Shown: positions 32,378 to 39,116 of the stretch, piece after piece
Numbering within the stretch: the stretch's first letter is position 1
How the letters are laid out: every line of letters starts with the position of its first letter
From: an uncultured Granulosicoccaceae bacterium
GTDB taxonomy: Bacteria > Pseudomonadota > Gammaproteobacteria > Granulosicoccales > Granulosicoccaceae
Assembly: GCA_938035525.1 (NCBI GenBank)
Contig: CALHOI010000002.1
Location: 1-39,116, forward strand
Reading direction: 5' to 3'
Length of the DNA stretch: 39,116 bases
Translations under genes and position numbers: made by a program
Notes under the pieces: model-generated
What the model saw: only the letters and a program-made list of their open reading frames with translations
Databases searched by the model: none
What the model was told of the DNA's origin: nothing

Positions 32378-33349
32378 GTGGCAACCCATTCCAGAATAGT
32401 CGGCACAGGCAGTTACCTGCCAGAAAAGGTGCTCAGTAATGCTGAACTGGAATCCATGGTTGATACCAGTGATGCATGGATTCGTGAACGCACGGGTATC
32501 GAGCAACGCCACATTGCCGCAGAAGGCGAATTTACCGTCGATTTAGCCGAGCACGCATCGCGTCGTGCTATCGATGCTGCGGGTATTACTGCTGATCAAG
32601 TTGATTTGATTGTTGTTGCCACCACCACCGCCGATCAAGTGTTTCCCAGCACCGCTTGCCTGCTACAAAGTCGATTGGATATCCACGGTTGTCCTGCATT
32701 TGATGTGCAGGCAGTGTGTACCGGTTTTGTTTATGCGCTGGCTGTGGCTGATAAATTTATTCAAACCGGATCATCAAAGTGTGCATTGGTGGTTGGCGCG
32801 GAAACCTTTTCGCGCATCATTGACTGGACCGATCGCAACACCTGCGTGTTGTTTGGTGATGGTGCTGGTGCAGTTGTACTCAAAGCCGATACGCAGCCGG
32901 GTATATTGTCCACGCACCTGCATGCCGATGGTGACTACGCCAAGCTATTGCACGTGCCCAGTGGCGTGTCTAATAATTACAGTGCTGTGCAAGAGGGCCG
33001 GGCCTTTGTGGAAATGGAAGGCTCTGATGTGTTCAAGATGGCAGTACGCACGCTGGGTGCTATTGTCGAAGAAACGTTGGAAGCCAATGGTCTTGATCGC
33101 TCTGCAATCGATTGGTTGGTGCCCCACCAGGCCAATAAGCGCATCATTAGCGCAACAGCAAAAAAGTTGAACATGCCAATGAGTAAGGTTGTTAACACAG
33201 TGGCAAAGCATGGCAACACCTCGGCCGCCTCCATTCCATTGGCATTGGATTCGGCTGTACGATCGGGGGATATACAGCCTGGTCAACTGTTGTTAATCGA
33301 AGGATTCGGTGGCGGTTTTACTTGGGGTTCTGCTCTGATACAGTACTAG
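32378..33349 (+). CDS. fabH: 3-oxoacyl-ACP synthase III
   Basis: FabH condenses acetyl-CoA with malonyl-ACP to begin fatty-acid synthesis. The catalytic triad is present: Cys in [13 protein letters not shown], His in [10 protein letters not shown] and Asn in [14 protein letters not shown]. From the GTG at 32378 the protein (323 residues) begins [16 protein letters not shown], like E. coli FabH; a TTG at 32366 would overlap plsX by 8 bp and add four residues. In most gammaproteobacteria fabD, fabG and acpP follow; here uvrC follows instead. Confidence 0.96.
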   Translation: MATHSRIVGTGSYLPEKVLSNAELESMVDTSDAWIRERTGIEQRHIAAEGEFTVDLAEHASRRAIDAAGITADQVDLIVVATTTADQVFPSTACLLQSRLDIHGCPAFDVQAVCTGFVYALAVADKFIQTGSSKCALVVGAETFSRIIDWTDRNTCVLFGDGAGAVVLKADTQPGILSTHLHADGDYAKLLHVPSGVSNNYSAVQEGRAFVEMEGSDVFKMAVRTLGAIVEETLEANGLDRSAIDWLVPHQANKRIISATAKKLNMPMSKVVNTVAKHGNTSAASIPLALDSAVRSGDIQPGQLLLIEGFGGGFTWGSALIQY

Positions 33350-33392
33350 CCGGTTTGTATCTTTAGTTGTACGACAAACATGTGGTGAGCTT

Positions 33393-35300
33393 ATGAGCGT
33401 TGACTCAGACAGCAGTAACCCAGACAACGCGGGTTCTAACAACGATGTTGGTGCAGATCGCGTGTTCGATGCCGAGGGATTTCTGCGCACTGTGACAGAC
33501 AGGCCTGGCGTGTATCGCATGTTTAATGCACAAGAAGACATTATCTATGTCGGCAAAGCCAGCAATTTAAAAAACCGTCTGTCCAGCTACTTCCAGAAAA
33601 ACCTAGACAGCCCCAAAACCCGTGTGCTGGTGTCACACATAAGTGATGTACAAGTCACCGTTACAGCCAGTGCCGCTGAAGCCCTGTTGCTGGAACATAA
33701 CCTGATTAAAGAGCATCGGCCACGATACAACGTGGTGTTGCGTGATGACAAAAGCTATCCGTACATTTTTATTTCGGTTCGCGATGAGTACCCACGCATT
33801 TCGTATCAACGTGGCGCACGGCGAGCAAAAGGAAAGTACATTGGGCCATACCCCAGCGCCGGATCCGTTAAACGTTCTCTAAGCCTGGTGCAAAAACTGT
33901 TTCGTGTTCGCCAATGCGAAGACAGTTATTTTCTCAATCGCTCAAGGCCATGTTTGCAGTACCAAATTCAACGTTGTACCGCGCCTTGCGTTAAACACAT
34001 TAGCCCCGAAGACTACGCTCACGATGTGGCCATGAGCATGAAGGTGCTGGAAGGTAAATCTACCGAGGTCATCGACAAACTGGCAGCCCGAATGGAAGAC
34101 GCATCCGAGGCGCTGGAATTTGAACTGGCGGCCAAGTTACGCGATCAGATTGGTAATTTGAAAGCCGTTAACGATTTGAGCAACACCATGCGTGATCGTG
34201 AAGATGCCGACTACGTTGGGGTCGCCACCCGTGGTGGGCAAAGCTGTGTGCAAGTGTTTTTTGTGCGAAACGGGACCAATCTGGGTAATAAGGCTTTTTT
34301 CCCCACCACGCCTGCGCAAAGCACCAGCGCGGAAATACTCAACGCCTTTATTTCACAGTTTTACCTTGAGCACGACGTGCCACGCGAGATCATAACCTCA
34401 GAACCTGTTAACGATTCTCAATTGTTGCAAGAGATTTTCAGTAGCCGGGCCAATGGAAGTGTCACAATAAGCCATAAGGTCAGAGGTGAACGGGCAAAGT
34501 TGCAAACCATGGCGCTGACCAATGCCGATGTGTCATTGGCCACCCGGCTGGCGTCGCGCTCGGGTATGGCTGCCCGCATGGATGCAGTACGCGAATTAGT
34601 CGAGCTGGATGATATCCCCAGCCGGATGGAGTGCTTTGATATCAGTCATACCATGGGTGAAGCTACGGTAGCCTCCTGTGTAGTGTTTAATGCAGAAGGT
34701 CCCGATAAACAGCAGTATCGCCGATTCAACATCAGTGATATTACGCCCGGAGACGATTACGCCGCTATGCGTCAGGCCTTAACCAGACGTTATACGCGCT
34801 TGCTAAAAGAAAACGCCGATCTGCCAGATATCATCTTTATTGATGGCGGCAAAGGGCAAATCAGTGTGGCACTGGACGTCATGAAAGAACTGCAAATAGA
34901 GTCGGTAGAAGTGGTGGGTGTTTCAAAAGGACCCGATCGGCGTCCAGGTGATGAGACCCTAATTTTGTGTCGACAAAAAACGGAAAAACAGCTGAACAAC
35001 GATTCGGCGGCTTTATTGCTTATTCAACAGATACGCGACGAGGCGCATCGGTTTGCCATAGCAGGGCATCGAAGTAAACGTGCGAAGAAGCGACAAAAGT
35101 CGTCACTGGAAGATATAAAAGGCCTTGGCCCAAAAAGACGAAAAGCGTTACTGACGCATTTTGGCGGTATTCAAAAGTTGAACAAAGCAGGCGTAGAAGA
35201 CATCGCGGCTGTGCCAGGTATCAGCTCTGAGTTGGCGTCACGAATTTATGATGAGCTGCACCCGGGTGGTCTGCTGCCTAAGGTGCAATCAAAGGAGTAA
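33393..35300 (+). CDS. uvrC: Excinuclease ABC subunit C
   Basis: UvrC makes both incisions in nucleotide excision repair. The 635-residue protein has an N-terminal GIY-YIG domain (GVYRMFNAQEDIIYVGKASN), a Cys cluster (RQCEDSYFLNRSRPCLQYQI, then CTAPC), a UVR UvrB-binding motif (EALEFELAAKLRDQIGNLKA), the RNase H-like nuclease domain (MECFDISHTMGEATVASCVV, and FIDGGKGQI), and C-terminal helix-hairpin-helix repeats (IKGLGPKRRKALLTHFGG). An N-terminal acidic extension of about 30 residues precedes the GIY domain. It is 43 bp after fabH and 4 bp before pgsA, the usual partner. Confidence 0.97.
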   Translation: MSVDSDSSNPDNAGSNNDVGADRVFDAEGFLRTVTDRPGVYRMFNAQEDIIYVGKASNLKNRLSSYFQKNLDSPKTRVLVSHISDVQVTVTASAAEALLLEHNLIKEHRPRYNVVLRDDKSYPYIFISVRDEYPRISYQRGARRAKGKYIGPYPSAGSVKRSLSLVQKLFRVRQCEDSYFLNRSRPCLQYQIQRCTAPCVKHISPEDYAHDVAMSMKVLEGKSTEVIDKLAARMEDASEALEFELAAKLRDQIGNLKAVNDLSNTMRDREDADYVGVATRGGQSCVQVFFVRNGTNLGNKAFFPTTPAQSTSAEILNAFISQFYLEHDVPREIITSEPVNDSQLLQEIFSSRANGSVTISHKVRGERAKLQTMALTNADVSLATRLASRSGMAARMDAVRELVELDDIPSRMECFDISHTMGEATVASCVVFNAEGPDKQQYRRFNISDITPGDDYAAMRQALTRRYTRLLKENADLPDIIFIDGGKGQISVALDVMKELQIESVEVVGVSKGPDRRPGDETLILCRQKTEKQLNNDSAALLLIQQIRDEAHRFAIAGHRSKRAKKRQKSSLEDIKGLGPKRRKALLTHFGGIQKLNKAGVEDIAAVPGISSELASRIYDELHPGGLLPKVQSKE

Positions 35301-35304
35301 CGCT

Positions 35305-35874
35305 GTGCCTAATCACAATTTAACCTCGATACCCACACTGCTAACGCTGTTGCGAATAGCATTGTTGCCGGTGATTATCGTGGTGTTTTATTTACCGTAC
35401 TCCTGGGCACGACCGCTGTCTTGTTTTATCTTTGTGATTGCTGGCATTACCGACTGGCTCGATGGTTACCTTGCGCGTAAGTGGAACCAGGAAAGTCGCT
35501 TTGGCGCGTTCCTTGACCCGGTTGCCGACAAACTGATGGTCGCAACAGCGCTGATACTGTTAGTCGAATTTGATAACAGCCCATGGTTAACCATACCGGC
35601 CATTGTCATCATAGGGCGCGAAATAACCATCAGTGCGTTGCGTGAATGGATGGCTGAAATGGGCCAGCGCGGCAAAGTGGCCGTGGGCTGGATGGGCAAG
35701 GTGAAAACCGCATCGCAAATCACCGCCCTGGCGTGTTTGCTGTATTTGCACGACATTGCATCACTGCCGATTTATCAAATTGGGCTGGTTGCTTTGTATA
35801 TCGCTACGGCACTCACCATCTGGTCTATGGTCGGGTACATGCGTGCGGCATTCAGCACAGCTGAGGATACGTAA
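35305..35874 (+). CDS. pgsA: CDP-diacylglycerol--glycerol-3-phosphate 3-phosphatidyltransferase
   Basis: This inner-membrane enzyme makes phosphatidylglycerophosphate, the precursor of phosphatidylglycerol and cardiolipin. The 189-residue protein carries the CDP-alcohol phosphatidyltransferase signature split over DWLDGYLARKWNQESRFGAF and LDPVADKLM, with the Asp residues of the metal site. Several membrane segments follow. The GTG at 35305, with a strong AAAGGAG five bases upstream, is chosen over a longer frame that overlaps uvrC. uvrC-pgsA followed by a tRNA-Gly is a common gammaproteobacterial layout. Confidence 0.96.
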   Translation: MPNHNLTSIPTLLTLLRIALLPVIIVVFYLPYSWARPLSCFIFVIAGITDWLDGYLARKWNQESRFGAFLDPVADKLMVATALILLVEFDNSPWLTIPAIVIIGREITISALREWMAEMGQRGKVAVGWMGKVKTASQITALACLLYLHDIASLPIYQIGLVALYIATALTIWSMVGYMRAAFSTAEDT

Positions 35875-35923
35875 ACAAATTATGCTCACAGCCCAGATTT
35901 GGACCACAAGTAGACGCAGGGCC

Positions 35924-35952
35924 TTGACAGGCGGACTTGGTGAACCCACAAT
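35924..35952 (+). promoter_or_regulatory. Promoter of the tRNA-Gly gene
   Basis: A perfect -35 (TTGACA, 35924-35929) and CACAAT (35947-35952) are separated by 17 bp. Transcription would begin near 35959, about six bases before the tRNA. The G-rich stretch after the -10 (AGGGAGAT) resembles the discriminator of stringently controlled stable-RNA promoters. Confidence 0.65.
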
Positions 35953-35964
35953 AGGGAGATCGGT

Positions 35965-36040
35965 GCGGGAATAGCTCAGTTGGTAGAGCGCAACCTTGCC
36001 AAGGTTGAGGTCGCCAGTTCGAACCTGGTTTCCCGCTCCA
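35965..36040 (+). tRNA. tRNA-Gly (anticodon GCC)
   Basis: The 76-nt sequence folds as a cloverleaf: acceptor stem GCGGGAA with TTCCCGC, D arm GCTC AGTTGGTA GAGC, anticodon stem CAACC/GGTTG with loop TTGCCAA (anticodon GCC at 35998-36000), a five-base variable loop, and T arm GCCAG TTCGAAC CTGGT. The 3' CCA is encoded. It decodes GGC and GGU. No T-rich terminator is visible directly downstream. Confidence 0.97.
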
Positions 36041-36188
36041 GTTTTCCTGTTCTGCTTACACCAGCTCGCTCAAGCAAGGCATTTTTCACACTGCCTCGTG
36101 CATGCGGCCGTGCACTTGTGCGCATCCAATGTGAACCAAATCAGCTCAAATTGATCTCAGTTTTTATAGCACTCTGGGAATAAATCTC

Positions 36189-36632
36189 ATGAACACCAAA
36201 CTGTATTCGGATCAAGCAGCGGCCCTTTACTCAGCCTGCATGCCTACCAGCATGTCGGCCAGCATGTCGAGTGCAACAAAAGTAATCCGTTCAACGTTGG
36301 TCGCGCTGCTGTTGATTGCCGGTGTTTTTTCCGCCATGGCGTCTCAATGGACTGCGGTGACGGGGAATGACATTGAGAACCTGTTAGCGGGCAAGTCTGT
36401 GGTTTACGAAGGCGAAACAAAAGCCTCGCAGACATTTCATCGCGACGGCACCACCACCTATGTGGAAGGTCGGCCCAGTTTGGGCAACTGGAAACACACG
36501 CAGGGTCAATATTGTTCGCAGTGGCCGCCGTCTCAAGTGTGGTCCTGTTACAACGTGTTCAGCGGTGGTAGCAAGCTGCGTTTTACGTCCAGTTCCGGGC
36601 AGGAATGGATTGGGGAGTTTGTTGCACAATAA
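36189..36632 (+). CDS. Small secreted protein of unknown function
   Basis: I do not recognise this 147-residue protein. A hydrophobic segment (about residues 35-51, STLVALLLIAGVFSAMA) reads as a signal peptide with cleavage near AMA-SQW. The mature part has about 95 residues with LLAGKSVVYEG, FHRDGTTTYVEGRPS, and a Trp/Cys block YCSQWPPSQVWSCYNVF whose two Cys could form a disulfide; it looks like a small beta-rich periplasmic domain. The N-terminus before the signal is long and contains a 12-bp duplication (36247-36270), so the start may be a later ATG (36240 or after). It is separated from its neighbours by 148 and 217 bp and is probably monocistronic. Confidence 0.75.
   Translation: MNTKLYSDQAAALYSACMPTSMSASMSSATKVIRSTLVALLLIAGVFSAMASQWTAVTGNDIENLLAGKSVVYEGETKASQTFHRDGTTTYVEGRPSLGNWKHTQGQYCSQWPPSQVWSCYNVFSGGSKLRFTSSSGQEWIGEFVAQ
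36247..36270 (+). repeat. 12-bp duplication in the N-terminal coding region of the secreted protein
   Basis: CCAGCATGTCGG (36247-36258) is followed directly by CCAGCATGTCGA (36259-36270), encoding the repeated T/A-S-M-S motif. Each copy adds an in-frame ATG before the signal peptide, so the duplication multiplies possible starts. Confidence 0.8.
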
Positions 36633-36796
36633 TGCAGTTATGGTTTGCAGCTGCCATGCGCCGAAAAGCGCGCCTCCAGACCGTAACACCACTGAAAACG
36701 CCAATCGCGCTTATAACCGTGGCCAACTTAAGGTAAAACCGCCAACCGCATAACAATTCTGCGCGTCCGACTGGCCTGTTTGGGTTAGTGAGTGGC

Positions 36797-36826
36797 TTGC
36801 AAGTTGCTATTCATGGGGTCTATAGA
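36797..36826 (+). promoter_or_regulatory. Candidate promoter for the GAF-HlyD / M50 operon
   Basis: TTGCAA (36797-36802) and TATAGA (36821-36826) are 18 bp apart and lie 24 bp before the GTG of the HlyD-like gene. The rest of the 217-bp gap upstream shows no gene or clear terminator. Confidence 0.45.
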
Positions 36827-36849
36827 AGAACCCTAGATCGCGGCAAACT

Positions 36850-38694
36850 GTGGCACAAGCCTTAGCAAAAGAGACAACCGGACCCGAATCGGACCTTCAG
36901 CGCCCGCAGGAAGCTGATGTTGCTGAGCGTGCAGAACAACGCCGTGCTGTTGCCGAAGCCTGGCTGGCCTGGCAGTGCAAGATGGTGGCGGGCGTGTTAC
37001 GCGGCGCGGTTTTTTCGGTTGCAGACGCGCGCTTAGATGCGGTTTTGGCACATTGGCCCGCCAGTGATGATCAAGCCTCGGCTCTGGGCATATTGGCCAA
37101 CGAGGCACTTGCCGCAGACGACGTACTCATAAGGGCTGCACAAAAATCACTCGACACCGATCAACAATCCGTCGATCACATCGCCATCCCCATCTCGAAC
37201 GAAAGCAGCAACTATGTTGTGGTTATGCATATCGTTGCACGCAGTCAATCGCAGCAAGCCGCGGTTGTACAACTGGTGCAATGGGGAGGCATGTGGTTAG
37301 GCTCTTTGGATAGTGTGGTTGGTAACGTTGTTGGTTCTAGTGGTGGTGTGTCGATTAAGCTTGCCGAGCAGGTGCTTTCTCACAATAACTTGTATGCGGC
37401 CTGTTTAGAGGCTGCCAACACGCTTGCTGCTGATTTGCAATGCGAACGGGTCAGTGTTGGATTAAAAAAAGGTGCGGCTATTGCGCTACAGGCAATTTCT
37501 CAGGTTGCCAGTTTTGATGATCGTCGTGCGTTGGTTCGTGTTATTGAGTCAGCCATGGAAGAGGCTGCTGATCAACAAACCATTATTAACATGGCCGACC
37601 CCAAAGCGGCCGAACTCATGATGACCCGCGCGCACAAGGAGTTGCAGACATCGCAAGATGGCATGTTGGCGTGCACGGTTCCTCTTTATTCAAACAATGA
37701 CGTGATTGGGGCGGTGTTGCTTGAACGCACCGATGGCTTATCGGCAGACGAGGTCAACTCGGCTGCAAAAGTGCTAGCACCCATGGGGCCGGTACTGCAA
37801 TTAATTAAGCAGGAACAACGTTCGTACGCATCGCGTGCGCGTGAGCATGTGCAATCTACTTTTAACAGACGCAAACTACCCACAACAACCAAAGGTAAAG
37901 TACTGGCGGGCGCTGGGTGCCTTGGCTTGTTGGCATTCCTGTTTTTACCGGTACCGCATAATGTGTCGGCGCAAGCCAGTATTGAAGGCTCTGATAAACA
38001 AGTGCTGGTTGCACCACAAGCCGGGTATGTTAAATCGGCGCATGCAAGAGCCGGTGATGCTGTAAAAGCGGGGCAGGTGATTGCCACACTTGAAGATCGT
38101 GACCTGCTAATAGAAAAAGAAAAGTGGCTGGGCGAACTGGGTAAGCTTGATACGTCGTTGGCTCGCGCTTTAAGCCTGCGAGATCGATCAGAGCTGGGCA
38201 TGCTGCAAGCTAAAAAAGCGCAAGTGGATGCTGAGCTTGCCTTAATTGAACAAAAATTAAATCGCTCCCGGTTAACTGCACCCTTTGATGGTGTGTTGGT
38301 CAGCGGTGATTTAAATCAGTCTCTTGGTGCACCTGTTGACGTTGGCGATGTCCTGTTTGAAGTGGCGTCCATGGAGGCCTACCGGCTTGTGTTGGAAATT
38401 GATGAGCACGATGTAGCAGGAGTCGAACCCAATCAACCCGGTGTGTTGCGATTTTCAGCTTTGCCGGGTAACAAACACGAACTCACCACAAAAAGTATTG
38501 TGCCGGTAGCACTGGTACGAGATCGCAAAAGTGTGTTCTCTGTTGAAGCAGAACTATCACAAATGAGTGACAAGCTTCGACCGGGCATGCGCGGTGTGGC
38601 AAAAATTAGAGTGGGTAACGCGCCACTGGTCTGGATATGGACACACAAACTGATCGCTAAAATGCGATTGTGGGTGTGGAAATCGGGTCTGTAA
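36850..38694 (+). CDS. GAF-domain HlyD-family membrane fusion protein
   Basis: This 614-residue protein joins a cytoplasmic sensory-type region to a periplasmic adaptor. Residues about 175-325 look like a GAF domain (LYAACLEAANTLAADLQCER ... LACTVPLYSNNDVIGAVLLE). One membrane segment lies at about 350-368 (VLAGAGCLGLLAFLFLPVP). The periplasmic part has a lipoyl/barrel-sandwich motif (VLVAPQAGYVKSAHARAGDA), a short coiled coil (LIEKEKWLGELGKLDTSLAR) and the return half RLTAPFDGVLVSGDL, as in HlyD/EmrA adaptors. The start is GTG. It overlaps by one base (TAATG) the next gene, a PqqD-like/M50-type protein, so the two are probably one operon. The substrate is unknown. Confidence 0.85.
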   Translation: MAQALAKETTGPESDLQRPQEADVAERAEQRRAVAEAWLAWQCKMVAGVLRGAVFSVADARLDAVLAHWPASDDQASALGILANEALAADDVLIRAAQKSLDTDQQSVDHIAIPISNESSNYVVVMHIVARSQSQQAAVVQLVQWGGMWLGSLDSVVGNVVGSSGGVSIKLAEQVLSHNNLYAACLEAANTLAADLQCERVSVGLKKGAAIALQAISQVASFDDRRALVRVIESAMEEAADQQTIINMADPKAAELMMTRAHKELQTSQDGMLACTVPLYSNNDVIGAVLLERTDGLSADEVNSAAKVLAPMGPVLQLIKQEQRSYASRAREHVQSTFNRRKLPTTTKGKVLAGAGCLGLLAFLFLPVPHNVSAQASIEGSDKQVLVAPQAGYVKSAHARAGDAVKAGQVIATLEDRDLLIEKEKWLGELGKLDTSLARALSLRDRSELGMLQAKKAQVDAELALIEQKLNRSRLTAPFDGVLVSGDLNQSLGAPVDVGDVLFEVASMEAYRLVLEIDEHDVAGVEPNQPGVLRFSALPGNKHELTTKSIVPVALVRDRKSVFSVEAELSQMSDKLRPGMRGVAKIRVGNAPLVWIWTHKLIAKMRLWVWKSGL

Positions 38695-39116
38695 TGAGTG
38701 ATTCATTCGTCTCGGTAGATGAGATATGGGCACGACTAGCCGACCTGAGCCCGAAGCTGCGTAACCACATTAAAGTCCACGTTCATGTTTATCGCGGCGA
38801 ACGCTGGTTTTTACTTCAGGATGAACTCTCCGGCGAGCACATTAGGCTTAACAGTCGCGCTTACGCTTTGGTAGGCAGACTGGATGGCAAGTGCACCCTA
38901 AGCACCATTTATTACTACCTGATTGCCAATGAATCGCCAGACTTATCGATTACCGAAGTCGTTAACCTCATTGGTCGATTACAACGCATGGGTATTATTT
39001 CTAATGTGATGGACAAAAGCACATTGGAATTAGTAGAGCAGTACAGAGACAAGCGCCGAACCATGCGTTTTCAAAAACTCATCAGCCCCTTACTTATTCG
39101 TATTCCGTTATTTAAT
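38694..39116 (+). CDS. PqqD-like N-terminal part of a putative M50-type peptide metalloprotease (3' part off window)
   Basis: The first 141 codons run to the right edge without a stop. The visible part has LSPKLRNHIKVHVHVYRGER, then LLQDELSGEHIRLNSRAYAL and LDGKCTLSTIYYYL, a winged-helix pattern like PqqD or a peptide recognition element, followed by a basic linker (YRDKRRTMRFQKLI) and SPLLIRIPLFN leading to a likely membrane region. This opening is characteristic of large M50 (site-2-protease-like) proteins encoded beside HlyD-type adaptors. The HExxH zinc motif would lie outside the window, so the protease assignment is inferred from the N-terminus and the neighbour. Confidence 0.7.
   Translation, partial: MSDSFVSVDEIWARLADLSPKLRNHIKVHVHVYRGERWFLLQDELSGEHIRLNSRAYALVGRLDGKCTLSTIYYYLIANESPDLSITEVVNLIGRLQRMGIISNVMDKSTLELVEQYRDKRRTMRFQKLISPLLIRIPLFN

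Noticed and set aside
36041-36188. Promoter or small gene between tRNA-Gly and the secreted protein
   Set aside because: TATAGC at 36165 has no acceptable -35, and no open frame with coding character is present; I see nothing that can be supported.
1-39116. Prophage, insertion sequence, integron or recent genomic island
   Set aside because: No transposase, integrase, phage structural gene or flanking direct repeats were seen. The tRNA-Gly at 35965 could serve as an integration site, but no second copy of its 3' end is visible nearby.

Overview
This window is chromosomal housekeeping DNA, most likely from a marine-type gammaproteobacterium of intermediate GC. The evidence is the gene order: a Pseudomonas-like rpoE-rseA-rseB-rseC-mucD-(glutaredoxin)-lepA-lepB-rnc-era-recO run, divergent orn/rsgA, yceD-rpmF-plsX-fabH, uvrC-pgsA-tRNA-Gly, and long Pseudomonas-type PstA and PstC. 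I cannot name the genus. There is no phage, insertion sequence or CRISPR array, and coding density is high, with many ATGA/GTGA stop-start overlaps.

Layout. (1) 1-7654, minus strand: a complete phosphate-starvation module in the order phoB-phoR-pstS-pstC-pstA-pstB-phoU (phoU cut by the left edge). It has a strong Pho box before pstS and a hairpin between pstS and pstC. (2) 7801-11019, plus: SRP RNA, dnaX, ybaB, recR (replication and repair). (3) 11024-12652: orn (minus) diverging from rsgA (plus), whose 5' end looks frameshifted inside an 18-bp tandem repeat. (4) 12715-13518, minus: a two-domain rhodanese. (5) 13561-24905, plus: the envelope-stress operon rpoE-rseABC-mucD, running into lepA, lepB, a DUF4845 protein, rnc, era, recO and a DUF455 ferritin-like protein. 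(6) 24954-27246, minus: ppiA, ppiB, lpxH, with a 14-bp repeat array between the two isomerase genes. (7) 27382-29810, plus: cysS, nusB, pgpA. (8) maf (minus), then yceD-rpmF-plsX-fabH, uvrC, pgsA and tRNA-Gly(GCC). (9) 36189-39116: a small secreted protein of unknown function, a GAF-HlyD adaptor, and the start of what looks like a PqqD-like/M50 membrane protease, i.e. the left part of an export or peptide-processing locus that continues past the right edge.

The most notable signals lie between or inside ordinary genes. dnaX carries A8 and A9 runs where a one-base slip gives a gamma-sized product (432 or 464 residues against 681 for tau). Short tandem repeats (12, 14, 15, 17, 18 and 20 bp units) sit repeatedly at gene junctions or in tolerant protein segments. 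At era/recO the repeat creates two tiny overlapping cistrons that link the era stop to the recO start. At rsgA the repeat ends in TTT TAG A, where a +1 shift would restore the conserved N-terminal strand. No stretch longer than 300 bases lacks a gene.
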